A stretch of 64,000 bases of DNA from the NCBI GenBank assembly GCA_047967505.1, contig CM106541.1, one strand, 5' to 3'. The notes below the pieces were generated by a model. The model did not search any database. It was not told the DNA's origin and was given only the letters and a program-made list of their open reading frames with translations. Positions 44,078-54,564 of this stretch are shown in pieces. The DNA comes from Dipteris shenzhenensis (taxonomy: Eukaryota; Polypodiophyta; Polypodiopsida; Gleicheniales). Every line of letters begins with the position of its first letter. Position 1 is the first letter of the stretch. The position numbers and the translations under genes were made by a program.

Positions 44078-44820
44078 AAAGATCTGGGTGTACTTTCTTC
44101 ACGAAATTGTTCAAGCTTTTGGTAAATTGAAAGAATGGCTACAGCTTGTTGAAAATGAAATAGGGAGAAAAGTGAAGAAAATCAGATCGGATGGTGGTGG
44201 TGAGTTTGTCTCTATAGAGTTTGGAGATTTTTGCAAGAGCAAGGGGATCAAGTGACAAATGACAACACCACATATGCCTCAGCAAAATTCGGTTGTTGAA
44301 TGCCGAATGTGGACCACCGTGGAGATGGGGAGGTGTATGTTAAAAGCTGCTGGACTGCCAAACCACTTTTGGCCTGAGGCTATTAATACTGCAGTTTACA
44401 TCCTTAATTGCAAATATACAAAGGCACTTAAAGGTAAAACACCACATGAGTCTTACAGCGGTAAGAAGCCATATGTCTCCCACTTCAGAACGTTTGGGTG
44501 TGAATGCTATGCGCATGTACCAAACAAAGAGAGAAACAAGCTACAACCAAAAAGCACCAAATGTATCTTCTTAGGCTATTGTGATGAGAAGAAAGCCTAT
44601 AAGATGTATGACCGAGAGGCAAAGAAGATCATAGCGAGCCACTATGTGGTGTTCAGGGAGCAGCCACATGCAGTGGAGGTAGAGAAGAGCTCTTCCACTT
44701 TATCATCAAGCAAAGAGGTAATTCACTATAGACCTATCCTACGAGCTAAAAAGGAGAAGGAAGTATCCTACCACTGGAAAAGCCATTGCCAAGATGGGTA
44801 AGGCAGCTCTACGAACATGA
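44078..44820 (+). pseudogene. copia integrase of element B, continued
   Basis: After C the frame resumes KIWVYFLHEIVQ, then KKIRSDGGGEFVS (second catalytic Asp). After a TGA come TTPHMPQQNSVVECRM (catalytic Glu region, altered from the usual QQNGVVERRN), AVYILNCKYTKALKGKTPHE, FRTFGCECYAHVPN and KCIFLGYCDEKKAYKMYD. It ends in a Ser-rich linker. Confidence 0.88.
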
Positions 44821-44917
44821 TAACCAGATGCCTATGTTTGTTGAGGAGCATGCAAATGGACCAAGGCGGCCTTAGAGAATCAAGGAGCAAAGGAGGGCTT
44901 CTGCTCACATAGTCAAT

Positions 44918-45390
44918 ATGGTCTTGATGGCTGAGATTATTGCAGAAGTAAAGGAGCCTGTGAGTTTGGAGGAAGCACTTGCAGTGCTCATAAAAGGTGG
45001 CCAGTTTATTAAATCAGCATTCTTGAATGGTGACCTCAAGCAGGAGGTGTATGTGACTCAGCCACCTCAGTTTGAGGCCCCCCATTTTGAGAACAAGGTA
45101 TGTAAGCTGAAGAAGGCTCTGTATGGGTTGAAACACGCCCCAAGAGCATGGTACCAATGGATAGACAAATTTTTCATAAATTAAACTTCAAAATATGTGC
45201 CTTAGATGCTAACTTGTATCTGTACAGGAAAGGTGGAAAATCTGCTATTATTGTTCTATATGTGGATGATCTCCTTATTACAGGTGACCAGGAAGACATG
45301 ATCCAGCAGACAAGAAAGGCGTTGAGCATTGAGTTTGAGATGACAAACTTAGGCTTTATGCACTACTGTTTGGGGATTGAAGTCTGGTAG
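44918..45390 (+). pseudogene. copia reverse transcriptase of element B, internally deleted
   Basis: Reads EPVSLEEALAV, then directly KSAFLNGDLKQEVYVTQPPQ, KKALYGLKHAPRAWYQ and, after a frame break at 45184, LYVDDLLITGDQEDM (active site YVDD) and LGFMHYCLGIEVW. The stretch between EALA and AFLNG, normally about 80 residues, is missing. Downstream sequence to 45600 is in shifted frames. Confidence 0.88.
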
Positions 45391-45615
45391 GCAAGATCTT
45401 CATCTCTCAGCAGAAATATGCAAGGGAGATCTTGAAGGCATTTTGTATGTCCGAGTGCAAGGAGATAGCTACACCTATGGAGGTAAATGCAAGGCTATCT
45501 ATGGAGGATGCCTCACCACCAGCACACATCGGGAGGTACAGGAAGTTGGTCGACAGTCTCATCTATCTGTGCAGACATCTCAAATAAGCCCTAGGAGAAT
45601 CATTGGAATGTAGGG

Positions 45616-46107
45616 ATGCAGGTGTTTAGGTATGTGAAGGGCACTCTTGATTATGGCATCACTTATAGTACAAGCACTTCCTTGGCTAGTCATTGTGACT
45701 CAGATTGGGCTGGAGATGTTGATTCCAAGAAATTAGTTTTTGGATATTGTTTCTCTTTACGTTCATGTATCTTCTCTTGGATCAGTAAGAAACAACCAAC
45801 AATGGCATTGTCTTCTACCAAGGCTAAGTACAAGGCAACATGTTTTGCTACTTGTGAAGCAGTGTGGTTGAGGAGGATCTTACGACACATGGGAGTGCAA
45901 GAGGATGAGGCAACTATGCTAAGGTGCGACGATCAAAGTTGCATGGCCATTGCTAAAAATACAGTGTTTCATGCACGCACAAAACATATAGAGATTCAAT
46001 ATCACTATATGCATGATTTGATTGAGGACGGGATGGTGGAATTGGTCTATTGTCCGACAAAGCAAAATGGAGCAAATATCTTCACCAAGGGACTCAAGAA
46101 GGATTAG
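45616..46107 (+). pseudogene. copia RNase H of element B
   Basis: Contains RYVKGTLDYGITYST, SDWAGDVDSKKLVFGYCF, KKQPTMALSSTKAKYKATCF (Glu of STEAEY changed to Lys), ARTKHIEIQYHYMHDLIEDG and ANIFTKGLKKD, then TAG. The loss of the STEAEY acids would abolish RNase H activity. Confidence 0.88.
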
Positions 46108-46169
46108 CTTCAGGGTCATCTTCAGAGACTCGGCATTGGGCCGAGAAGGTAGTGGACATTGAGGGGGGG

Positions 46170-46590
46170 TGTTAGTTTCCTTCAATACTGATGTAGTACA
46201 GATGATGGCTCCGCCCACCTATATGCTCCCACAATGGAGCTTAGATGGCGATCTAGACAGATACTAGGTGAAGAGCTACTAGCTGGAAGATCTAATCTGA
46301 TCTGATACAATGGACTGGGAAGGTCTCCTCTTTATAGCTATGAGGGCAGTAGTCGAATCAATGTAGTCGGTGGAACTGCCCAGTCAACCTAGTTGGTGAA
46401 GCTGACCAATCAACCTAGTCGATGGAACCGACTAGTCGTCCATGGAATATTTAGGGAATATTCCCTATACCATCGCCTCGAGGGCTCCCACCCCTGAACC
46501 CCCATTAGGGGGGCCGTTGGCCCCCCTAGGACCCCCCTGTACTCTCTATTCTTTGTTCAGTTTTTGTTGCGCTGTGCTGTGTAATATCCT
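46170..46590 (+). repeat. 3' LTR of element B with inverted interior
   Basis: Begins TGTTAGTTTCC after the polypurine tract. From about 46183 to 46477 it reads as the reverse complement of 5' LTR positions about 39232-39570 (including CCATCATCTGTACTACATCA and the TATA region). It returns to direct orientation for TGTACTCTCTATTCTTTGT to the end. About 200 bp of the 5' LTR start is absent. A G/C hairpin (GGGGGGCC / GGCCCCCC, about 46505-46528) lies at the inversion edge. Confidence 0.85.
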
Positions 46591-47401
46591 TTTAGATATC
46601 AATGCTCCACTCTCGTGTAACTACGTGGTGTAACTACGTGGGAACCAACTAACTCTACTTGTAAGCCCCCCATATGAGGAGAAGGCATTTGAGTAGCTCA
46701 GTTATCTAGTAGGTCCTGATTTGAACACCAGATGGGGGCCATGTGTGGCCTGATGGCGGGACAGCTTCAGATAGAGTTGGCACATCGCCAACTAGGCTAC
46801 ATGCAAGTGCGGGAAGGCATCCCTTGACTGACCGCACTGAGGGTAGATAGAGCATTTCGGGGGCAGCCCACTCGGGTTACGGGGCCCGTTTGGAGCCTCA
46901 GATGATCCCGGATGGCTGTGGGCTGAACAGGGATCGTAGGTTAGTTGCTCTGTTTTGCGCATCGATTCTATCGTATGGTTAGTGGCCTATTTCGAGACCA
47001 ACCCCCAGTCGACCGTTTTGGGCAGACTGGGTCGGCCACCCAATTGAGCCTAACTGACTATGACTGGTGGCTATATAAGAGCAAGCCTGTGAAGCCCATT
47101 TCATCACTGGCTATAGCAACCCTGATTCCTTAGCATCCATCCTCCGTCTTCTACTGTATCTAGCACGCCATCGAAGCTTCTTTCACAAGAGCGCATGGTT
47201 GGGAGGCAACGCCATCTATTGTATCAGTTCTACAGTTTTCAAATTTTTGATCCTCCATACTATCTTGTTTTCTCTCTTGCGTACGAGATCCTGTTATCTG
47301 TTGAGCATAGACATTGTATTATTTTCTTACATGGTATCAGAGCCTAGACTCTAGCAAGAAGATTTGGTAGTGTGTTTTTGTTTGCGAGCAGATTGTGAGA
47401 G

Positions 47402-48245
47402 ATGGCCCAGCTCGCAAGACTGTGAATCCCACCGTTCAGCAAAAGCAGAAAGTTGGATGTCTCTAACTATCCTCTCTGGAAGTTCAAGATGAAGACCATC
47501 CTAAGTGCATATGAGCTTTGGGACACTACTACTGGGGTGGATGTGAGGCCGGTTCCGAGATCCGGATCCAGCCAATGTAGGACAATAGATGGTACCAACT
47601 GCGGATGAGATTCTCGCGTGGACAAGAAGAAATATAGATGCGCTATGTTCTATTGTCTGCAGTGTTAGTGATTCCGTCATGGCGTTAATTCAACATGTCA
47701 CCACAGTGGAGGAGGCATGGATGGTCTTGAAAAATCAGTACGAGTCCACGAATCAGATGCGGATTCAGAATCTGGAGACTCAACTCATGAACGAAAAATT
47801 GTCTGAGTCTAAAGCGACAGAGAAGTTCATCACCAGGGTGAAGAATCTGCGTGATCAGATGACTGCGATTGGCATCACCATCACCAGCGAGAATCTAGCA
47901 CGAAGGTGCAAACGGATTCTCCCACCAAACTACGATGATCTTGTTACGGCGCTGAATATGTAGAACAAAAATTCACCCCTCAACTTTGAGGATTTCAGCA
48001 CGATGCTTCTGGATATGGAGATGCATCAAAAGACAAGGATTGGAGAAGATTCGGCTTTCTGGACCGGATCAAAGAAAGGTAAGGGAAGGACTCTAGTAAC
48101 CCATCTTCTTCTGATGATAAAAAGAGAAAGAAGAAGATCAAGTGCTTCTATTGCAACAAGGTAGGGCACAAGCAGAATGAGTGCCGAAAGAAGATTGCAG
48201 ATGAGAAGAACGGAGTAAAGAAAGAGTCCAACAACAGTGCGTAGG
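47402..48245 (+). pseudogene. copia gag of A2
   Basis: ATG 47402 starts MAQLARL then TGA. Other frames give SNYPLWKFKMKTILSAYELW, the long piece 47589-47963 (AWMVLKNQYESTNQMRIQNL, RVKNLRDQMTAIGITITSEN, ILPPNYDDLVTALNM) and a zinc knuckle CFYCNKVGHKQNEC (about 48143-48185). Stops and frame changes throughout. Confidence 0.87.
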
Positions 48246-48319
48246 CAACACCTATAGAGCTGTTCGTAGCAATTGAGGAGATTTGCACGGAGGCAGTTCA
48301 TGTACCGACGGATGAACCT

Positions 48320-48835
48320 TGGATCATTGACAGTGGTGCATCGCGCCACATGACCAGTCGAAAGGATTGGTATACCTCTCTATAGCCAGTAGGGAATGAC
48401 ATCCTGGTAGCAGTTGACAATGATGCAAAACGTCCAGCAAAAGGAAAAGGTACGATTACTCTCAAGTCACATGGAGTTGTAAAATAGTTGTCCGATGTTC
48501 TTTATGTGCCAGATATCAAGAGGAACTTGTTATCCATTTCTGCGATCATGGATCGGAACCTCAAAGTTCAATTCGATAAGAATGGTACACAGATCCTGGA
48601 TCTTCAAGGGAAGGTCATTGGTAAAGATACATGGTGCAACAACATTTACGAACACTCAGCTTTCAGTGCTCGAGCAAATGTGAAGAACACTAAGCTGTGG
48701 CATGAGAGGTTTGGTCATCTCAACCTTAGTTCTTTGAAGGAGATGCATAAAAGTGGAATGATTGCAAACCTACCAGAAATTTTAGATCTGCCCGATGTAT
48801 GTGAAGCTTGCATGATGGGCAAGCAGCATCGGTAG
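48320..48835 (+). pseudogene. copia protease and GAG-pre-integrase of A2
   Basis: WIIDSGASRHMTSRKDW (aspartic protease, about 48320-48370) is followed by a TAG, then VLYVPDIKRNLLSISAI, LWHERFGHLNLSSLKEMHKS and VCEACMMGKQHR, ending at TAG (48833-48835). Confidence 0.88.
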
Positions 48836-49430
48836 CCCTTCCCTAAAGAGGCCAGCAGAGCAAAGGCTCCTCTAGAGCTCATTCACACAGACCTCTGCGG
48901 AAAGATGGAGATGGAAGCTTTGGGTGGTTCCTTCTACTTCATGACACTGATCGACGACTACAGTAGAAGGATATGGATATACTTCCTGAAGACGAGAGAC
49001 GAGGCTTTCAGTAGGTTCAAGGAATGGCATGTAATGGTCGAGAAAGAATCGGGGAGGAAGGTGAAGAAGTTGAGATTAGACAGAGGTGGAGAGTTCACAT
49101 CGACTGAATTCGAAAGTTATTGCAAAAGTCACGGGATCAAGAGGCAGAAACCCCCGCCACATACATCACAGCAAAATGGAGTAGCAGAACGCAAGATGCG
49201 CGTCATCTGCAAAATAGGCCGGAGTATGATGAAAGGAAAAGATTTGCCAAAGACTTTCTGGGCTAAAGCATGTAACACTGCAGTTTACATTCTCAATCGT
49301 AGCTACACGAAGGCTATGAACGGGATGACTCCACTGCAAGCCTTTTCTGTTCAGAAACCTTCAGGTACACATTTCAGAGTTTTTGGATGTGACTATTTTG
49401 TACATGTCCCTGATGCTACCAGGAGGAAGG
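48836..49430 (+). pseudogene. copia integrase of A2, truncated
   Basis: Reads FKEA..KAPLELIHTDLCG, FYFMTLIDDYSRRIWIYFLK, KKLRLDRGGEFTSTEFESYC (catalytic Asp), HTSQQNGVAERKMR (catalytic Glu), AVYILNRSYTKAMNGMTPLQ and FRVFGCDYFVHVPDATRRK. All three acids of the DDE core are visible. Copia similarity stops at about 49430, where unrelated sequence joins. Confidence 0.88.
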
Positions 49431-49491
49431 AGGAGTTTGGAGAAGCAACTTTTCAAAGGGATTGGATGAGTTTGGAGAAGCCTACAAATAA

Positions 49492-49739
49492 GCTCGGGGG
49501 GGTCACTCATCATATGTAACCCTATCACGTGAGTTCAACAGAAGGATATTTTTTATTTCTAAAATTTACAGAAATAAATATACATAAGGGACTATTTAAA
49601 ATAGTTTTGGAAAAAATTTACAGATTTGTATAGAAAAGGGGTACATTTTATTAATGAAAATTTTACAGATAAGGGATTTTAGAAATAGGCCTTGAACGCA
49701 CGTGGTATAGAGGGTTTCTATACAGTGACCCCCCCGAGC
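49492..49739. mobile_element. 248-bp MITE with GC-rich TIRs
   Basis: The ends are exact inverted copies, GCTCGGGGGGGTCACT (49492-49507) and its complement (49724-49739). The similarity extends inward with gaps (ACCACGTG(C/A)GTTCAA). AAATAA flanks both sides (49486-49491; 49740-49745), a likely target duplication. The interior is AT-rich and non-coding. The superfamily cannot be assigned from the duplication length. Confidence 0.75.
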
Positions 49740-49745
49740 AAATAA

Positions 49746-50150
49746 GGAAAAAGAGAAGGAAGAGAAATACCAAAAACAAAACAGGTGAGTTTTCTTTCTT
49801 TCACCAAATCTCGTTTTTTGTCCTTAACCTCTAAAAATCAAGCTTGAAAATTAGCACATAGCCTTAGCAATACAATGAGAAACATGCTTCAACACTCACA
49901 AAAAGAAATCTCACAAAAAATGAACCTACATTGCTTAAAGAGTCCCACCTTCTTGAAAAACTTCCTTTCACACAAGCAGAGAGGGAGAAGGGTGGAGAGG
50001 GAGCACAAGTATTGGGAGAGGGGCTGGGAGTGGGGAATAGAGAGGAGGAAAGAGAGGTCATCTAATATAAGGTAGGAGGAGAGATTTTTGCTTTTCTGGC
50101 AATAGAGATATGAAAGACGACATCATGCGGGGTTTTGGGTTTAAGCTCCT
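49746..50150. other. No clear gene
   Basis: Mixed sequence with a purine-rich part (49980-50070). It could include the left end of the CACTA relic that follows, but no CACTA terminus was found. Confidence 0.35.
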
Positions 50151-50242
50151 AGCATCGCTATATAGCGACATTTATATCCAAAAAGCATCGCTATATAGTG
50201 ATGGAACAGGGCAAACCATTGTATATAGCGATGGTTCAGGGC
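50151..50242. repeat. CACTA-type TATATA palindromes near the TNP2 relic
   Basis: TCGCTATATAGCGA (about 50155), ATCGCTATATAGTGAT (about 50188) and TATATAGCGATGG (about 50221). Same motif as 28485-28593, so probably the same CACTA family. Confidence 0.75.
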
Positions 50243-50341
50243 ACTTATTGTTAGAAGAGAGGAAAGGAGTTCATGAGTGGCTATTTTTTGGATCTTAATA
50301 GATTTCCTTGTAGCTCATATTGTGATTTTGGAAGTGTGCAG

Positions 50342-51735
50342 ATGGAAGGGACGAGTGGAAGCTCGTCAGATGATGCACCAATGCCCAAGAGCGCAGAGTG
50401 GCTTATGGAGAGGTTGTATTATCATTGCACTCATTGCCAGCAAGAAGTATGACATCAACATCGTATTGTCATGTGCCACTTACGGATGTATGGGGAGGAG
50501 CCCGAACCAGTACCCACTGTTGCTATTGCACGTGGTTATGGATCATCAGTAAGTCAATGCTATTTGAGTTCGTGATTAATACTGGATACCATTATGACAC
50601 GAAACCTTGAGACAAGATCTTATATTTACCTGAAATCTTGAGACAGGATAAGGAGGGTGGCGAGGGTGCGCATATACCTTCACACTTTGAGCAAGACTAT
50701 AGTCTCTCGGATGTGCCAGATGATGACAAGGGTATGGTGGACATGATGGATTCTATTTTTAGGGGCACTACATCACATACACACATGATGTCAGAGTCTG
50801 AGGTCAATATGCGAGAGTTGCAATCAACACAGTTGTACGAGGGTGCTAGGATGTCTAAACTACAGGCTTGTCTCTCAATCTTGAATCTGCAAGCAAAGTA
50901 TGGGTCCAAGTCGGATACAAGTGTCTCAGCCTTAATGAGGTTAGCTCCTACATTAATTTGACTCATTATTTGGATATTGTTTGTTTTGAGAATCATCATG
51001 TATGTTTGAGAATCATCATTATTCGAAGCCTATGTATGTTTGAATTGTGACTCTCTTTTATTCCCACTTTTTCTCTTCTCACTTTCTCTCTTTTTCTCTC
51101 TTATCTCCTCTCTTTTTCTGTCTTTTTTCTCTCCTCTTTTCTCCTTTTTCTCCTCTCTTTTTCTCTCTTTTTTCTCCTCTTTTTTCCTCTCTTTTCTCCT
51201 CTCTTTCCTTCTCTCTCTTTTCCCACATGAAGCTTCAATAGCCTACCATTGAGCAAGTAGATACAAACTTCTGTCACTCTAAGTAGGAGTCTGTAAATGC
51301 TTGCTCAATGTGAGGCTGTAGGATTCTAAGCTCGCTCAATGTCTTATAGGTATTCTAAGCTGTAGGATTAGTGTACTGATAATCATGATGCATTAGTGTA
51401 ATTATGATTATGTTATATTATTGACTTGTGATAGGTTGCTCCAGAAGATGTTGCCTACACCAAATACCACGCCCGCATCAAAAGAGATGAAGCGAAGAAG
51501 ATGCTAACAATGGTGGGTATGGATTATGATACCATCCATGCTTGCCGTAATGACTGTGTTCTCTTTTGTCGTGAGCATGGAGATTTGGCTAGTTGTCCGA
51601 AGTGTGGGGACCAACAATATAGAGATGACTTGCAGGGTGAGTAGATACCGGTAAAGGTCTTGAGACACTTTCCCATCATTGCAACAATACAACACATGTT
51701 CCGATGCAAATCCGTTTTCTTAAGGTTTTTTAAAT
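50342..51735 (+). pseudogene. CACTA TNP2 transposase N-terminal part, broken
   Basis: Exon-like pieces are MEGTSGSSSDDAPMPKSAEW with HCTHCQQEV and, after TGA, IVMCHLRMYGEEPEPVPTV (50342-50551); FEQDYSLSDVPDDDKGMVDM, MRELQSTQLYEGARMSKLQA and CLSILNLQAKYG (50638-50943); then LPTPNTTPAS, YDTIHACRNDCVLFCREHGD, ASCPKCGDQQYRDDLQ and, after a TAG, PVKVLRHFPIIATIQHMFRC (51433-51720). These match the N-terminal half of plant CACTA TNP2 transposases. The catalytic part is absent. A CT-rich insert (51055-51230) lies in what would be an intron. Confidence 0.78.
51055..51230. repeat. CT-rich low-complexity tract
   Basis: TTTTTCTCTCTTTTCTCCTC units. Apparent Ser/Phe/Leu frames are artefacts. Confidence 0.9.
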
Positions 51736-52381
51736 AATAAAAACTAAGGAAAATCTTTTATCAGTCTCATGCTATTTTCTGTTGTCATGGATAATGGTTT
51801 CTTTAAAAATGGCCTATGTAAAATCTATCACGATTTGCAACTCCTCCCTACACGTACGTTGTCTTATATTGTCTTAAGTCGCTTTTAAAAAGTTTTGTAT
51901 TTATCTATATTCTCTTCCATTGCATTAACAGTTACATTTTGTATGTATATATTATCTCAAACGTCCAAAGTTTCTACCCCCGTTGCCATGCCACGAGTCA
52001 ACCAAATAGTCCCTGAGACAACAAAACTCGGCCGAAGCAAGTCCAGCACAATGCTCGCAATGAGCACGACGGTGAGCAATGCATTTTCGCGAATTTCAGA
52101 AGCTTCCAAAAGACTGCATGTTTTATTTCACTATTCACATACGTTTACATACATCTTCACAGCACGCGTCAAACCATGTTTCTGAGTACGTGTTTTATTT
52201 CTATATTCACACAGAGCACAGGTCAAACCATTCTGGCTATATCATTTACTGGTGTATCAGTTGAACTGCGTCGGTGTCATCCCGCTATTGATCTCATGGC
52301 ACGGACTGACCTGATCAAAGAATAGACGGATCATTTTCCGGCAGACATTTAACGGCAGAGTCATTACTTAAGCTGCAGGAC
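51736..52381. other. Intergenic; short direct repeat
   Basis: TGTTTTATTTC...ATTCACA...GCACGCGTCAAACCATG (about 52118-52173) recurs at about 52190-52234 with changes. Nothing else assignable. It could hold a second exon and 3' UTR of the adjacent lipid-transfer gene. Confidence 0.4.
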
Positions 52382-52750
52382 TCAACGAATTCCCTTACCA
52401 TCGCAAGTGAAGCCAGGGGGAAGGGAAGGATCTAAACCACATTCGGAAGGCAGAGTTAGAGCTTTAGTGAAATCCGTATCGCCAGGGTTTTCGTTCACCA
52501 GAACAATCAGACTCTCGCAGAGGCAATCTGCGCCATCTGCCAAGTTCTCTTGCAGTCCATCACAACATTGTGAACTGGGCGAAGTGTTATCATCAGGGCC
52601 AGCGGCGGCGGCGCAATTTTCAGGAACTCTATGATACTTGCTCGTGCAACGAGCCATGGCAGGGTCGATTAGTGCAGCTGCCAACAATATGCAGAGGAGG
52701 AGAGTTAGAGAAGGAAGCGCTGGAGCAGGTTTTGGAGCCATGGCGATCAT
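52382..52750 (-). CDS. Lipid-transfer-protein-like secreted protein (eight-cysteine motif)
   Basis: From Met at 52750 (MIAMAPKPAPALP; an alternative Met three codons later) the product is 122 residues with a clear signal peptide (LTLLLCILLAAALIDPAMA). The mature part has exactly eight Cys in the order C-X10-C-X15-CC-X12-CXC-X25-C-X11-C, the plant nsLTP/2S-albumin fold stabilised by four disulfides with a hydrophobic lipid tunnel; nsLTPs act outside the cell in cuticle, defence or signalling. After the last Cys the sequence ...TGCGATG|GTAAGG looks like a donor site. Many nsLTP genes have an intron exactly there, so the last codons (KGIR, stop) may be intron. It is the only intact, host-like gene in the window. 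Confidence 0.8.
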   Translation of the reverse strand: MIAMAPKPAPALPSLTLLLCILLAAALIDPAMARCTSKYHRVPENCAAAAGPDDNTSPSSQCCDGLQENLADGADCLCESLIVLVNENPGDTDFTKALTLPSECGLDPSLPPGFTCDGKGIR

Positions 52751-52837
52751 GAATACGCCTTGGTTACATGCATCGGTGTTATAATGCACTACGACTGACT
52801 TAGTCCATGCACGAGTATTGACCTTGTATGTCCAACA

Positions 52838-52851
52838 TCTATTTAAAAAGG
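52838..52851 (-). promoter_or_regulatory. TATA-like box upstream of the lipid-transfer gene
   Basis: The complement reads CTTTTTAAATAGATG, about 90-100 bp before the Met codon, a plausible plant core promoter position. No other element recognised. Confidence 0.4.
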
Positions 52852-53448
52852 TGGCAAAACTCGTATGGACCTAGTTGAAATAGTACTAAGAAAGGCAACG
52901 TTTAATGCCCATTAAAAACTAGCCTGACTACATGTATAGTTTGTCAACTTGACCAACTACACATGAAACCCATGAGGCCCATATTCCCACCCAAAATATC
53001 CCCATAGTCCTTAAGAGGGCCCAAAAGAAAGAAGGTAATACAACTCAAAATTTTAGTAGCTCCTTGCATGTGTGGCTTTGTCCTCTAAAAAGTGGTATTC
53101 AACTAAGTAATTAATTAACCACATGAAGGATTTGGGACCTCTCTTTGAACAAATGGATAATTATGTGGGAAGCCCAAGATATGGTGTGATGCATGAAGAT
53201 ATTCTCAAAATTAAACTTGTGGACTTGGTCATTCCAAATGCAACCACAACATTCATTTATCATTGCATTATCTCTCTATAGATCATTCTTTCAATGAGTA
53301 TTTATGTCATTAGTCATTCTTTAAGTTTTTATTCATAATTCAGAACCTGTTGATGATATTAAAGCAAGCTCAAATGGGAATGTTTCAGATTTTTTGGAAG
53401 AACTTGGAAATTTGACAATATATAGCTTTTAAATCCTTTAAAAGAATG
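52852..53448. other. Upstream intergenic DNA, no gene
   Basis: AT-rich, no frame with recognisable features. Confidence 0.4.
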
Positions 53449-54564
53449 GGCCCAACTAGAATATGTGCATAGAGAATACATAAAATATAAAACGAATGCT
53501 TGTTTCATTTGGTGCATAACTGTCAAATTTTAAAAAAATAAATAAGCAAACATCTTTTCAAGTACACTTAAAATATTTATATGCTTACCTCATGGTCCTT
53601 GAAGTCGATAATGAGGTTTAACTTTAGATATTCTAATGGTTCCATGTCAAGGTATGAGCAACTCTTTGAAATAAAATTGACAATAAGAAGCATTTAGAAG
53701 AATTCAATGTAGATGGTGTCTTTACAATCATGTACGATTATTTTAGCTACAATAATCGCTACTAAAAATTATATGTGTTGTTTTACAATTATGCCTTGAA
53801 ACTTCACATGGGCCATGCTATAATAATTGCTACTAAAAATAAATATGTTTTTTCTCTCTTATGGCTTGACTATTCACATGGACCATAAAAGGAATTGAAG
53901 TTAACCAAGCATATGCTAGGAAAATTGGCATGTAACCATATATTATTCATAAATTTATATTTTGCAATTCAAAATGAACTCAAAATTGACAAACTAGAGA
54001 AAACAAGTACCAATTTCATCCTCATGAAAACGGCCATATTTTTTCCCATCACAATTTTAAAGCATTTGGATGTAACATTAAAGGAAACATTATGCTCTTT
54101 GCCAGTTTTGGGCATTGTGATGATCATTTTTGTCAAATCCAGGATGAATTTAACCATGCCACAAAAGGCAAGGAGCCTAGACACTCTAAAATCCACCACG
54201 GAACAAGATTTGATAGTTGGGCAGTGTCCAAATGCCCAAACTCACAATTAATCAGGCAGGCTTTTGGGGTTTCTGGGTTCCTTGCAATGTCTAGGTACAA
54301 CTTTGCCTTCTGCGGTATGGTCAAACTCCTCCTGGAATTACATCATTTACTCTTTCAAAACATATCGAAATTGAAAACAAAAATCTAAATGCATCATATC
54401 GACATTGAAAACATAGAAAAAGAACTCAACAATATAATGTTGAAGAATCAAAGTACTTTTTATTATATGATTTTGCCCTATGGGCATCAGCTACAAACAT
54501 ATGTCAAAAGAAAGGGGATATTCTAAGGGCTAAGGCTAGTGTCCATGTAGAGCTACTTTGTGAG
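53449..54564. repeat. 1.1 kb direct duplication, copy 1
   Basis: From GGGCCCAACTAGAATATG to CTACTTTGTGAGAG the sequence matches 58167-59314 with few differences. Copy 2 has an extra ATAAAAGGAATTCAATTAAG segment and some substitutions. Short frames inside (for example 53895-54251) occur in both copies but show no protein features, and small indels shift them. Confidence 0.88.

Larger units (their letters stand above)
39029..46590 (+). mobile_element. Ty1/copia retrotransposon B, interrupted by element C, with rearranged 3' LTR
   Basis: 5' LTR about 39029-39648, primer site CGGTATCAGAGCC (39649-39661), gag, protease, integrase, RT, RNase H, polypurine tract (46160-46169) and 3' LTR from 46170. 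Element C sits in the integrase (41376-44077). The reading frame has many stops, and a deletion removes much of the RT N-terminus near 44990. The 3' LTR interior is inverted relative to the 5' LTR. It abuts the LTR of A2 directly at about 46590. Confidence 0.85.
46591..49430 (+). mobile_element. Truncated second copy of the copia A family (A2)
   Basis: 5' LTR about 46591-47331 (ends TTCTTACA; TATA at 47072-47079), primer site TGGTATCAGAGCC at 47332-47344, gag, zinc knuckle, protease, GAG-pre-integrase and integrase to about 49430. RT, RNase H and 3' LTR are missing. It shows the uninterrupted form of the LTR split by N in the left of the window. Confidence 0.88.

Noticed and set aside
53895-54251. 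A gene conserved in both 1.1 kb copies (118 and 108 codons)
   Set aside because: Conservation is explained by recent duplication; no recognisable features and the frame is altered by a small indel.
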